Part shown: piece after piece, positions 55,594-64,000 of the stretch
How positions within the stretch are numbered: position 1 is the stretch's first letter
How the letters are laid out: each line of letters opens with the position of its first letter
Source: Leifsonia poae
GTDB lineage: Bacteria; Actinomycetota; Actinomycetes; Actinomycetales; Microbacteriaceae
Direction: 5' to 3'
Length of the DNA: 64,000 bases
Assembly (NCBI RefSeq): GCF_027921845.1
Contig: NZ_BSEN01000014.1
Location: 1-64,000 of the forward strand
The notes under the pieces: model-generated
Databases searched by the model: none
Seen by the model: only the letters and a program-made list of their open reading frames with translations
Told to the model about the DNA's origin: nothing
Made by a program: the position numbers and the translations under genes

Positions 55594-56063
55594 CTCCTAG
55601 TCACCTTTTGAGCTATGCGGGCTGCTGACCTATCCGGACAGCCGAAGCCGCCGACCTCGTGCCTCGTAAGCACCCACGACCCGCCCGCGGCGCCAGCTCC
55701 AGCGCGGTGACCCCACATAGGGCGGCACCAGTTCTAGGTATTTTGTGGTTTCATCCGACGCTGGATACTGATGTGACCCAACGCAGTCACATGAGATGAC
55801 GCCAATCGCGCCGCACCCGAGCCGCCGAAAGCCGAACCGAAATGCCGACCACAGACACCATCACCGCCCGCCCCGACAGCATGGTCGCCCTGGACCTCTG
55901 CGACTTCTTCGCCTCACCTCACCCGCACCGGTGGGAGTACACGAACGGGCATCTGGTGTGTGCGTACTGCGACTGCAAGCAGTCGCTCTCGTCGTAAGGT
56001 CGTCGATAACCTCGACCGGCACCAGGGTTCGAGCTTGGCGCCCGCCGCCGAATAGCCAACCCC
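55594..56063. other. Region 3' of tRNA-Gly
   Basis: 470 nt, mostly non-coding. It holds one possible small gene at 55842-55997. TTGTGG and TACTGA, 17 nt apart (about 55744-55772), are a possible promoter for it. I see no integrase, and no repeat of the tRNA 3' end within the stretch. Confidence 0.5.
55842..55997 (+). CDS. Possible 51-residue cysteine-rich protein
   Basis: ATG at 55842 to TAA at 55997. The protein starts MPTTDTITARPDSMVAL and has four cysteines: one in DLCDFF and three in LVCAYCDCKQ, with HPHRW between. The C-x2-C-x-C cluster with a distant Cys and His suggests a small zinc-binding knuckle. No strong ribosome site is visible. Codon use is normal. It is a tentative call. Confidence 0.5.
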   Translation: MPTTDTITARPDSMVALDLCDFFASPHPHRWEYTNGHLVCAYCDCKQSLSS

Positions 56064-58256
56064 CTACGCACCGCGGCTCGCGCTGCGACGACGGTTCAGC
56101 AGCACCCCGACGCCGCAGAAGATGGTCAGGATGGCGAGGCCGGCGGGCAGAGCGATGTCACTGCCGGTGGCGGCGAGGCCACCGTCACCGCTCGCACCTC
56201 CCGAGGTAGTGGGTGGCGCAGGGCTGATCGGTGGGGTCGGGCCGGCAGGGGTGGTGATGGTGAGAGCGACCACGGCCACAGTCGTGTCTGTGCCGACCGT
56301 CTGGGTGACGGTGAATTCGTGTGGCCCGGCCGTGAGGGCGACGACCGGGACGACCGTCCAGGTGCCGTCGGATGCGACAGTGGCGCTGCCGACGACGGCA
56401 CCGGCCTCGTCGGTGATGGTGATCGTCGCGCCCGGCTCGCCGGTTCCGGCGAAGGTGGGTGTGCGGTCCGTGGTCGACGCCCCATCGGCCGGGGCGGTGA
56501 TGGTGACAGGGGCGATGCCCAGAGGACCGTTGACCGTGATGTCGACGACGGCAGTACTGCCGTCCGAATCTGTTGCGGTTATGGCGTGCGGGCCGCTCGA
56601 AAGCGCGGTTGAGATGAGGGACCAGGTGCCGTCCGCGAGGACCGTCGTCGTCCCGAGGACGGCGCCGGTTTCGTCGGTCACCGTGACGGTCGAACTGGGC
56701 GTCGCCGTTCCGGTGATGGTCGGGGTGTCGGTGGCGATGGTCGAACCGTCTGCGGGTGAGGTGATCTGTATCGGTGCGGGGATGGCGACGGTGATTGCGG
56801 TGGACTCGGATGTCGCAGTCGTCCCGGTCCCCTGGGTGGCCGTGATCGTGTGCGGCCCGTTCGAGAGGCCGGTGGCCGGGGTCAGCGTCCATGAACCGTC
56901 CACCCCGACGGTGGGCGTGCCGAGGGTTGCGCCGGTCTCGTCGGTCACGGTGACGATCTGACCGGGTTCACCCGTTCCCGTGATGACGGGGGTCGCTGTC
57001 GTGACCGTGCTCCCGTTCGTCGGGCTGCTGATCGTGACCGGGGTGAGAGTGATCCGCAGCGTGGAATCCTCTATCTCTCCCGAATCCGACATGCCGGCCG
57101 GCACCGTCGACTGCGCACTGTCGTAACCGATCCGGAGTCGTGCGTTGGCGACCTGGGACACCACTCCCGCCGGCACCGTCCACGTCAGGTCTGCGGTTGC
57201 CGCACCTGCGGGAACCACTGCTGTCGCCTGCTCGTCTGCGCCGAACACGCCGTCCCCGTTGAAGTCGATCCAGCCGGCGAGGGTCGACGCCGTCTTGGTC
57301 GGGCCGCCTGCTGCGTTCGACACCGGAACAGTCGCCGTGTAGGCCTGCCCGGCCAGCGCTGTGGAGAGCGCCGGCCATGCGGGGGTTCCGTCGTTCGTGC
57401 TCGACGGTGCTGCGACAGCGGTCGTGTTCAGGATTTCGGCGTTGTCGTTGGATGTCGACGGTCCGATCGCCACGTCGGAGCGGAGCGCGGAGGCTGCACC
57501 GTAGGTGTCGCCGAGGTTCGAGCCGTCCTCATCGGCGGAGACGGTCGTGTAGTAGAACGCTGACGCCGTGCTCGGCGTAGCTCCGCCTTCAGCGTGCCGT
57601 GCGAGCGATACCCCGAACGTCACCTGCGTCACCGTCCCGCTGACCTGCACCGAGCCACAGCCCTGCGGGGACGTATTCGGGCCCAGTGGAGATGTGCAGG
57701 CCGGAGCCCCACCTCCCGCTGTTGCGGCAGGATTGTCGGCGACGATCGACGTCGAACCAACCCTCCAGCCCGTCCAGCCCGCGGTCGGAGTCATCGTCAG
57801 GCCGCCCTGCAGATCCAGGCGCAGCGTGCTGGAGGCGAACATCGTCGGAGTCGAACCGGCAGCCGGGCTCCCATTCAGATTTGTGAAGTGGATCGACGGG
57901 TTGGTGACCGGGCGGCTGAACGTGTAGGTGACAATTCCGACCGGGCGGTACACGTCATCCGTGGCACCGGAGGGAACGAACGCGGTTCGCGTCTGGTCCG
58001 CGTTCAGGATTCCGGTGGGCGCGTAGGTACCGCCTCGCGGAGCCAGGCTTCCTCCACCGGCGAACGGCCCCATGCTGCCGAGCGCGCTCAGGGTCACGGT
58101 GACGCCGCCCGGAAACGTGGCGACTCCATTCGTCCACTGTGCGCCCGCAGCGCCGGCAGGCGCCTGAGCTGCCTGTGCCGACAACGGCACACTCACTCCC
58201 AGGGCGACCACAGCCATCACAAGCGCAGCGACGCCGACCCTCTTCGCGACCCCCAT
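56064..58256 (-). CDS. Surface protein with GEVED and Ig-like repeats, LAxTG sorting signal
   Basis: 730 residues from the ATG at 58256, with GGAAAGGG upstream. Residues 1-33 are a signal peptide. A CshA-like region lies at about 35-260. A GEVED domain (WIDFNGDGVFGADEQATAVV) lies at about 330-425. Three bacterial Ig-like repeats follow, each with P-x-T/I-x-G-T-x-x-P and DETGA/DEAGA motifs. LAATGSD (694-700), a hydrophobic helix and RRRSASRGA end the protein. LAxTG is the class E sortase motif, so cell-wall attachment is inferred. Confidence 0.88.
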   Translation of the reverse strand: MGVAKRVGVAALVMAVVALGVSVPLSAQAAQAPAGAAGAQWTNGVATFPGGVTVTLSALGSMGPFAGGGSLAPRGGTYAPTGILNADQTRTAFVPSGATDDVYRPVGIVTYTFSRPVTNPSIHFTNLNGSPAAGSTPTMFASSTLRLDLQGGLTMTPTAGWTGWRVGSTSIVADNPAATAGGGAPACTSPLGPNTSPQGCGSVQVSGTVTQVTFGVSLARHAEGGATPSTASAFYYTTVSADEDGSNLGDTYGAASALRSDVAIGPSTSNDNAEILNTTAVAAPSSTNDGTPAWPALSTALAGQAYTATVPVSNAAGGPTKTASTLAGWIDFNGDGVFGADEQATAVVPAGAATADLTWTVPAGVVSQVANARLRIGYDSAQSTVPAGMSDSGEIEDSTLRITLTPVTISSPTNGSTVTTATPVITGTGEPGQIVTVTDETGATLGTPTVGVDGSWTLTPATGLSNGPHTITATQGTGTTATSESTAITVAIPAPIQITSPADGSTIATDTPTITGTATPSSTVTVTDETGAVLGTTTVLADGTWSLISTALSSGPHAITATDSDGSTAVVDITVNGPLGIAPVTITAPADGASTTDRTPTFAGTGEPGATITITDEAGAVVGSATVASDGTWTVVPVVALTAGPHEFTVTQTVGTDTTVAVVALTITTPAGPTPPISPAPPTTSGGASGDGGLAATGSDIALPAGLAILTIFCGVGVLLNRRRSASRGA

Positions 58257-58485
58257 CGGACAACCCTTTCCCGGGAAGTCGACGTGGCCGTCTCCCCCTG
58301 TTTGCGTGTCACGAGTGTTTCGAGACAGAGAGTACGCCCAGCGGACCACTCATTGCTACGGCCTGATCTAGGGCGCGATGTGAGGCGCTCTCTGCGCTCG
58401 CAGGTGGATCAGTAGGGCGACCCCTGAAACTCGACCCCTCGATTCGACGAACCGCGCACTCTCGGTTGACATCCGCCATGTCAGG

Positions 58486-60456
58486 ATGGGACGCGTGCTG
58501 CCGGGAGGGCCGGCAGCCGTGGCTAACCGTCCGGTGGGACGGAGGACGGCGGGACACGTGGGAGTCCGCGCTCGAGACCGGCGCTCGCGCCGTTGGGGCA
58601 GGATGCTGGTCGCGCATGCGGTCGCCGTAGCGTTGTGTTCGCTCGTCGTAACGGGGACCCTCCTGACCGCAACCGCAACCGCCGCGCCTGCGCAGGCCCA
58701 CCTCGCCGGCGGCGCGCCGGCCGCAGCCCTGGCCCCCACCGGGGTCGACGACTTCACGTTCGCGAGCTTCGACGGCGACTACCGGCTCGGCCGCGATGCC
58801 GAGGGTCACTCGACGCTCACCACCGTCGAAACACTGGTGGCGCGATTCCCCGGGACCGACCAGAACCACGGCATCCGGCGCGAGCTTGTCAAGGACTACG
58901 ACGGTCACCCGACCAATCTGAAAGTCGTTTCGGTGGCCGACCAGAACGGCAAGCCGCGACCGTACAGCAGCGAATCCGACGACGGGATCCTCTCGCTGAC
59001 GATCGCGGCGAAGGGCTACGTCCACGGCGACCAGACCTACGTCATCACCTACACGCAGACGAACGTCACGCGCTACTTCTCAGATACCAGTAATGACGAG
59101 TTCTACTGGGACGCCAACGGCACGGAGTGGGCGCAGCCCTTCGATCGCGTCACGGCGACCGTGAACCTCGGTTCCGGCCTGACCGAGGCCCTGCAGGGCA
59201 CCGCATCCGCCTATCGCGGTGCCCAGGGCTCCACCCAGGCTGCGGGCGTCGAGCGCACCGACGACGGGTTCCGCTTCAGTGCCGACCAGCTCGGTCCGCG
59301 TGAGAACCTCACGTTCGCCATCGGCTTCGCCCCAGGCACGTTCACCGCGCGCGCCGACGGGCTGTTCGACACCGGCTGGGGCTACGCGGCTGTCGCCGGC
59401 CTACTGCTCTGCATCCTGACGCTGGTCGGCGCGATCGTCGTGCGTGTGCGCCTGCTGCGCGACGCTCCCGGGCGCGGCACGATCATTCCCGAGTACGTTC
59501 CACCGAAGGAGGGGCTTCTCCTCGCTGCTGACGTGACCGGACGCAGCAAGAAGGCGGTCGCCGCGCAGACGCTCGACCTCGCGGTATCGGGCCGAGTGCG
59601 CGTGCTGCAGACCACGGGATTCTTGGGCCGCCCTTCCTACACGCTGGAGCTCGTCTCGACGGAGGCGACCGGTCTCCAAGCGCTGCGCGACCCGCACCCG
59701 ACCGCCGACGAGCTGCAGTTTTTGCAAGCCCTCTTCGGGGACGCGGTCGTCCCGGGCAGAACGCTCGAGCTCGGCTCCACCAACTCTCGTGTCGCCCGCG
59801 CCATCTCCGCGCTGCAGAAGCGCGTGCACAAAGACGCCACCGGCTTCGGCTACCGCACCACCGGACCGCGCGGTCCGGTCCGCGCGGTATTCTTCACCGC
59901 GTTGGGCGCGACCGTTCTCGCCGTCGTCGCTTCGGTGCTGTGCATCGTCGGCGTCTACGGAGGAGCGGTGCCGATCGCAACCCTCATCGGCTCGGTCCTG
60001 CTCTTCGTCGCCGTCGCCGTGCTCCTGTCGCGCTCGCCTCTGACCAGAACAGGCACGACTCTGCGCGAATATGTGGACGGCCTGCGGATGTACGTCGACC
60101 TCGCCGAGGCCGACCGCATCCGGTACCTGCAATCGCCGCAGGGAGCGGAGCGCGTGCCCGTCGCCGTGGACGACCCGCGCGAGATGCTGAAGCTCACCGA
60201 GCGTCTCCTGCCCTGGGCCGTGCTGTTCGGCGACGAGAAGAAGTGGCTGGCGGAGCTCGGGAGATTCTACGAACAGACCGGACAGACGCCGACCTGGTAC
60301 TCCGGCCAGACCGCCTTCAACGCCGCTGTGCTCTCCCAGATGGTCAGCGGGATCTCCTCCAGCACGACCATCGCGAGCAGCTCGTCATCCGGGGGCACCG
60401 GAGGCGGCGGGTTCTCCGGCGGCGGAGGCGGAGGAGGCGGTGGTGGCGGCGTCTAG
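58486..60456 (+). CDS. DUF2207 membrane protein
   Basis: 656 residues from the ATG at 58486. A later ATG at 58603 (MLVAHAVAVA) gives a more usual signal peptide and may be the true start. An extracellular beta domain (about 95-285) opens DFTFASFDGDYRLGRDAEG. Then come a membrane helix near 310, a cytosolic part, two more helices near 465-505, and a Ser/Gly-rich end (GGGGFSGGGGGGGGGGGV) typical of DUF2207 proteins. The function is unknown. It is divergent from the surface protein. Confidence 0.82.
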   Translation: MGRVLPGGPAAVANRPVGRRTAGHVGVRARDRRSRRWGRMLVAHAVAVALCSLVVTGTLLTATATAAPAQAHLAGGAPAAALAPTGVDDFTFASFDGDYRLGRDAEGHSTLTTVETLVARFPGTDQNHGIRRELVKDYDGHPTNLKVVSVADQNGKPRPYSSESDDGILSLTIAAKGYVHGDQTYVITYTQTNVTRYFSDTSNDEFYWDANGTEWAQPFDRVTATVNLGSGLTEALQGTASAYRGAQGSTQAAGVERTDDGFRFSADQLGPRENLTFAIGFAPGTFTARADGLFDTGWGYAAVAGLLLCILTLVGAIVVRVRLLRDAPGRGTIIPEYVPPKEGLLLAADVTGRSKKAVAAQTLDLAVSGRVRVLQTTGFLGRPSYTLELVSTEATGLQALRDPHPTADELQFLQALFGDAVVPGRTLELGSTNSRVARAISALQKRVHKDATGFGYRTTGPRGPVRAVFFTALGATVLAVVASVLCIVGVYGGAVPIATLIGSVLLFVAVAVLLSRSPLTRTGTTLREYVDGLRMYVDLAEADRIRYLQSPQGAERVPVAVDDPREMLKLTERLLPWAVLFGDEKKWLAELGRFYEQTGQTPTWYSGQTAFNAAVLSQMVSGISSSTTIASSSSSGGTGGGGFSGGGGGGGGGGGV

Positions 60457-60483
60457 GTTGGTCTCACCATCGCTTGAGCCCTC

Positions 60484-60978
60484 CTAACCGGCCGGCTCCT
60501 GAATGACGCGCAGCCACCCGAGCTCGATGCCGTCGGTCGAGATGAACGCCAGCTGCACCGGTCCGCTGAAGTCCGACACACCGCTGGTCTGATCGCGCAC
60601 GGCCTGACCGCATGCGAGTTCGCCCTCCGTAAGGGTGCGTGGCGCACTGCTGACCTCGGCTGTCGTCAGCCGGAATCGACCACCACTCGGGCCCACACAG
60701 CCACCCTCGATGACGAACGATCGGCCACGAACGAGGAGCCCGGGACCGACAGTGCTTCCGTTCGTGGGCATCGACGACACGCTGTCGACCTGCGCGAACG
60801 CGACTTGGCCGGGGACGCTGCCCTGCGGCATGTCGAAATCAGACGAGGACGAGGGCGAGCCGCTGCCCGCCGACGGTGTCGCGGGCGAGGGGATGACCGG
60901 GGTCGAGCACCCCGAGAGGGTTATCGCCCCCGCTAAGGCGAACGCCAGTGCCGTCCCCCGCACGAAGCTCGATCTCAC
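60484..60978 (-). CDS. Putative lipoprotein, unknown function
   Basis: 164 residues from a GTG at 60978. ATCGTA complement (TACGAT) lies 7 nt before it, so it is leaderless. An upstream ATG at 61005 is less likely. The lipobox LSGC (ITLSGCSTP) makes a lipidated cysteine near 24. A Ser/Pro-rich linker and a small beta domain with three cysteines follow. It is convergent with the DUF2207 gene and divergent from the META lipoprotein. Confidence 0.75.
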   Translation of the reverse strand: MRSSFVRGTALAFALAGAITLSGCSTPVIPSPATPSAGSGSPSSSSDFDMPQGSVPGQVAFAQVDSVSSMPTNGSTVGPGLLVRGRSFVIEGGCVGPSGGRFRLTTAEVSSAPRTLTEGELACGQAVRDQTSGVSDFSGPVQLAFISTDGIELGWLRVIQEPAG

Positions 60979-61100
60979 GAGAGGGATCGTATCGGCCGCG
61001 AACACGATCCGTCGATCAATTCCCGGGGTGCGCGACCCGGTACCTCATCCGCGAGCAGCCGGTATTCCGTTCAGCGGCCGCGTACCAGTAGGTTTTGCCC

Positions 61101-61469
61101 ATGAGGACTGCCAGGGTCGTTCGCCCCACTCTCGCCATCGCCGCCGCCGTCGTGCTCGCCGCTCTCACCGGATGCTCGTCTTCGGGCTCCTCCTTCACAG
61201 GGACCTGGGGTCAGGACTCCCCTGGCCAGCCAACCCTCACGATCAAGGAGGACGGCAGCTTCTCGGGCAACGACGGCTGCAACGACATGAGCGGCAAGGG
61301 CACCATCTCCGGCGACACGTTCACCTTCGGGCCGTTCGCCACCACTCAAAAGGCGTGCGAGGGCGTTCACCCCTGGCTCAACATCGCGAGCACGGCCAAG
61401 GTCGATGGCGACACCCTCGTCGTCTACAAGAACAGCGGCGACAAGATCGGCACGCTCGAGAAGCGCTGA
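61101..61469 (+). CDS. META/HslJ-like lipoprotein
   Basis: 122 residues from the ATG at 61101, 6 nt after TAGGTT (leaderless). The lipobox LTGC (AALTGCSSS) is near residue 25. FTGTWGQDSPGQPTLTIKED and GNDGCNDMSGKGTISGDTFT are the META-domain pattern, seen in HslJ and similar envelope proteins linked to heat or drug stress. It is an extracytoplasmic lipid-anchored protein. Confidence 0.82.
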   Translation: MRTARVVRPTLAIAAAVVLAALTGCSSSGSSFTGTWGQDSPGQPTLTIKEDGSFSGNDGCNDMSGKGTISGDTFTFGPFATTQKACEGVHPWLNIASTAKVDGDTLVVYKNSGDKIGTLEKR

Positions 61470-61489
61470 CGGCGGCGGGCGCGGCCGGG

Positions 61490-61909
61490 TCACGCCCCGG
61501 GCTGCGGTGAAGACCGCTCGAACTCCTCGTCGCTGACGTGCTCCTTCCAGGTCGTGGTCGCGGCGGGGTCGTCGGCGCTTTCGAGCATCGCGATGTGCTC
61601 CATGAAACAGCCGGGCGCCGCAGCGTGCCAATGATCCTGGCCCGGAGGCGTGTAGAGGGTCTGGCCGGGGCGCACCTCGATGACGTTCCCCTCGCGGTCG
61701 CCGAACCAGGCGACACCCTGCGTGACCCGCAGGTACTGGCCGCGTGCATGGGAATGCCAGGCGGTGCGCGCGCCTGGGGCGAAGCGCACCAGCGCGACGG
61801 TCATCCGCTGATCGGCGTCGTGAGGGCCGGCGATCGGGTCGACCCAGACGTCGCCGATGAACTGCTTCGGCGGGTTCTTGGTGGTCGGCGGAGTGGGTTC
61901 GATGTTCAT
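61490..61909 (-). CDS. Cupin-domain protein
   Basis: 139 residues. The cupin motif 1 is WHSHARGQYLRVTQGVAWFG-like (two His and one Gln/Glu ligand), and motif 2 is PGQDHWHAAAP. It belongs to the quercetinase/carboxymuconolactone-associated cupin group. It is the last gene of a three-gene operon after two aldo/keto reductases (46-nt gap), so it probably handles a related carbonyl substrate. Confidence 0.85.
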   Translation of the reverse strand: MNIEPTPPTTKNPPKQFIGDVWVDPIAGPHDADQRMTVALVRFAPGARTAWHSHARGQYLRVTQGVAWFGDREGNVIEVRPGQTLYTPPGQDHWHAAAPGCFMEHIAMLESADDPAATTTWKEHVSDEEFERSSPQPGA

Positions 61910-61955
61910 GCTCGATGCTCTCTTTCTCGATCGGTCCGGATGCTCACCCAGCCGC

Positions 61956-62975
61956 TCACGGCCGGCGACGTGCCGCGGGCGTCAGCTCTGCGGCGCCGTA
62001 GCTGTTGTCCTCGGGGTTCACTGTGACGCCCGGCGCGACGAGCTGGTCGATCCGGTCCAGCACGTCCGCGGTGAGGACCACCTCGGTCGCCGGCAGGTAC
62101 GACTCGAGCTGCTCCATCGTGCGCGGGCCGACGATCGCGGCCGTCACGGCCGGATGCGTGATGACGAAAGCGATCGCGAGCTCGATGAGGGCGAGCCCTG
62201 CCTGTTCGGCGAGCAGCGCGAGCTCCTCGACGATGTCGAGCTTGCGCTGGTTGGCCGGATTGCTCATGTCGAAGCGGGCGCTCGGGCGCGCGGACGACGT
62301 CGGCGTGGATGCCGCGTCCTTCCTCCACCGGCCGGAGAGCCAGCCGCCGCCGAGCGGGCTATAGGTGAGGGAGCCCATCCCGTGCCGCTGGATCGTCGGC
62401 AGCACGTCCTCCTCGATACCGCGCACGAGGATCGAGTACGGCGGCTGCTCGGTGACGAAGCGCTCCAGGTTGCGCTCCCGTGACGCCCACTGCGCCTCGA
62501 CGATCTGGGATGCCGAGTACGACGAGGAGCCGATGTACCGGATCTTGCCCTGCCGCACCAGATCCGTGAGTGCGCCGAGGGTCTCCTCGACGTCGGTGTC
62601 CGGGCTCGGGCGGTGCACCTGGTACAGATCGATGTAATCGGTGTCGAGGCGGCGCAACGAGTTCTCGACCTCGCGGATGATCCACCGACGCGAACCGCCG
62701 CGCTGGTTCGCGTCGTCGCTCATCGGCATGAAGAACTTGGTGGCGAGCACGACGTCGTCGCGTCGACCCTGCAGGGCCTCTCCGACGATCTCTTCCGAGA
62801 CGCCGTTCGAGTAGACGTCGGCGGTGTCGACGAAGTTGATGCCCGCGTCGAGAGCGCGGTGGATGATCCGGATGCTGTCGGCGCGATCGTCGTTGCCCCA
62901 GGGGCCGAACATCATCGCGCCGAGACAGAGCGGGCTCACCTGCACACCGGTTCGGCCGAGAGGACGGTAGTCCAT
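61956..62975 (-). CDS. Aldo/keto reductase
   Basis: 339 residues, AGGAG before the ATG at 62975. MDYRPLGRTGVQVSPLCLGA is the family start. The catalytic tetrad is visible: Asp and Tyr in FVDTADVYSNGVSE, Lys in VLATKFFMP, His in LYQVHRPSPD. The NADPH segment lies near the end. It reduces aldehydes or ketones. It begins 24 nt after the previous aldo/keto reductase, on the same transcript. Confidence 0.9.
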   Translation of the reverse strand: MDYRPLGRTGVQVSPLCLGAMMFGPWGNDDRADSIRIIHRALDAGINFVDTADVYSNGVSEEIVGEALQGRRDDVVLATKFFMPMSDDANQRGGSRRWIIREVENSLRRLDTDYIDLYQVHRPSPDTDVEETLGALTDLVRQGKIRYIGSSSYSASQIVEAQWASRERNLERFVTEQPPYSILVRGIEEDVLPTIQRHGMGSLTYSPLGGGWLSGRWRKDAASTPTSSARPSARFDMSNPANQRKLDIVEELALLAEQAGLALIELAIAFVITHPAVTAAIVGPRTMEQLESYLPATEVVLTADVLDRIDQLVAPGVTVNPEDNSYGAAELTPAARRRP

Positions 62976-62999
62976 GATTCTCCTACTTACTCTGACTGT

Positions 63000-63887
63000 T
63001 CAGACTTCGGGGATGACCATCGCGAACCGCTCGACGCGGGGCTCGTCGGGGTCGGGACCGCTGCGCACGCCGGTGTCGAGAGCGTCGATGCGGTCGAGCT
63101 CGTCCGGCGTCAGCTCGAAGTCGAAGACGGCGAAGTTCTCGGCGATGCGCGTGGGGTTGACCGACTTCGGGATGGCGGAGCGCCCCTGCTGAAGGTGCCA
63201 ACGCAGCATCACCTGGGCCGGGGTCTTGCCGTGGGCGGCGGCGATCGAAGCGATCGTGGCGTCGTCCATCACGCTCTTCCGCTGCTCGCCCCAGCCGGGG
63301 TAGAAGGTGATGCCGCCGATCGGCGACCACGCCTGCGTGATGATGCCGTTCGCGGCGTCGGCGGCTTGAACAGCCGGCTGCGTGAAGTACGGGTGCAGCT
63401 CGATCTGGTTCACTGCCGGCACCACGTCTGTTTCGGCGAGAAGACGCTCGAGGTGGTGCGGCATGAAGTTGCTGACACCGATCGCGCGCACCCGGCCGTC
63501 GGCCGCGAGGGCCTCCAGCGCCCGGTAGGCGGCGATGGTCTTCTCGAACCGGTCGGGTGCCGGCTGGTGCAGGATGAGCAGATCGAGCTGACCGACGCCG
63601 AGCTTGCCGGTCGCCTTCTCCCAGGCGTGCAGGGTTTCGTCGTAGCCGTAGTCGGACACCCACACCTTGGTCTCGATGAACACGTCGGAACGATCGAGGC
63701 CCGAGCGCCGGATGCCTTCGCCGACCTCGCGCTCGTTGCCGTAGGCGGCTGCCGTGTCGATATGCCGGTAGCCGGTGTCGAGGGCGGCCTGCACGGCGCC
63801 GGTCGTCTCTTCGGGTGATGACTGGAAGACGCCGAGCCCGAGCGCGGGCATCCGGACGCCGTTGTTGAGGGTGAGTTCTGTGACCAT
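63000..63887 (-). CDS. Aldo/keto reductase (AKR5-like)
   Basis: 295 residues from the ATG at 63887, 7 nt after TATCGT (minus strand), so leaderless. VRMPALGLGVFQ, HIDTAAAYGNEREVG (Asp, Tyr), FIETKVWV (Lys) and LDLLILHQPAPD (His) give the full tetrad. The ending AIPKSVNPTRIAENF matches 2,5-diketogluconate-reductase-like enzymes. It heads the operon AKR, AKR, cupin. Confidence 0.92.
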   Translation of the reverse strand: MVTELTLNNGVRMPALGLGVFQSSPEETTGAVQAALDTGYRHIDTAAAYGNEREVGEGIRRSGLDRSDVFIETKVWVSDYGYDETLHAWEKATGKLGVGQLDLLILHQPAPDRFEKTIAAYRALEALAADGRVRAIGVSNFMPHHLERLLAETDVVPAVNQIELHPYFTQPAVQAADAANGIITQAWSPIGGITFYPGWGEQRKSVMDDATIASIAAAHGKTPAQVMLRWHLQQGRSAIPKSVNPTRIAENFAVFDFELTPDELDRIDALDTGVRSGPDPDEPRVERFAMVIPEV

Positions 63888-63973
63888 GCCATTCACGATA
63901 GGAGCGGTTCGCGGAGACAGGGAGGGCACGTCAGTGCCTCCCTCGGTCGCGGGCCCCGGCGTAGGGTCGGGCT

Positions 63974-64000
63974 ATGGCGCAGACCGATGACGTGCGGGAG
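63974..64000 (+). CDS. Start of a gene running off the right edge (possible HTH regulator)
   Basis: ATG at 63974 opens MAQTDDVRE up to the window end. TAGGGT lies 6 nt before it (leaderless). It is divergent from the aldo/keto reductase operon. The beginning resembles the xxDDVREFLxxRRA start of MmyB-like HTH regulators, but nine residues cannot prove this. Confidence 0.5.

Noticed and set aside
55523-56063. Integrated element at the tRNA-Gly gene
   Set aside because: No integrase gene and no direct repeat of the tRNA 3' end were found in the flanking sequence.

Overview
The window reads as chromosome of a high-G+C actinobacterium, most likely a member of the Microbacteriaceae (Leifsonia/Microbacterium-like). 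The evidence is the strong G/C third-position bias, an HspR/HAIR-controlled dnaK-grpE-dnaJ-hspR operon, a Mycobacterium-type bifunctional Dcd:Dut, a small DUF7882-type protein typical of this family, LAxTG-type surface anchoring, and many genes with a -10 hexamer 6-7 nt before the start codon (leaderless transcripts). No rRNA, CRISPR array, prophage or insertion sequence was found. One tRNA (Gly, CCC) is present. Most of the window is ordinary chromosomal gene content in short operons.

Layout. 0-8.5 kb: an atypical A+T-richer left edge with the start of a truncated gene, an MFS transporter, a nitroreductase, a zinc alcohol dehydrogenase, efeO-efeB (iron uptake and Tat-exported DyP peroxidase, no efeU beside them) and a secreted phosphoesterase. 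8.5-19.8 kb: an N-domain-less ClpB with a HAIR operator, a GH13 glucosidase-type enzyme, a carboxylesterase, a fatty acid desaturase, an APC permease, and an overlapping VOC-GNAT pair. 20-23 kb: RlmG-type methyltransferase, YCII protein, CorA. 23-28.8 kb: a LacI regulator divergent from an MFS-PAP2-GH3 beta-glucosidase operon. 28.9-36.9 kb: tdh-kbl threonine degradation, a Gfo/Idh dehydrogenase, and a CUT1 sugar ABC operon without ATPase that ends in its own LacI regulator, with twin palindromic operators in front.

37-41.2 kb: the heat-shock operon, with two HAIR boxes upstream of dnaK. 41.5-47.4 kb: an ABC-2 exporter, a small alarmone synthetase, a RIO-type kinase preceded by a putative leader peptide and hairpin, and an Atg22-like MFS. 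47.5-49.5 kb: the most unusual locus, two divergent MarR-like regulators, each with its winged-helix fold interrupted by long Gly/His/Asp-rich repetitive segments. 49.7-53.2 kb: idi, a lipocalin-like protein, dcd, a slipin and a VOC protein. 53.2-60.5 kb: large cell-surface proteins (YVTN/CWB2, GEVED/Ig with LAxTG) around tRNA-Gly, and a DUF2207 membrane protein. 60.5-64 kb: two small lipoproteins, an aldo/keto reductase-cupin operon and the start of one more gene.

A second theme is a series of long intergenic stem-loops (arms of about 20 bp, loops 4-25 nt), mostly at the 3' ends of genes or between convergent genes. Two copies about 20 kb apart share identical arms but have different loops. 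Start codons below were chosen from ribosome-binding sites, -10 spacing, family length and overlap with neighbours. All functional calls come from reading the translated sequence without database searches.
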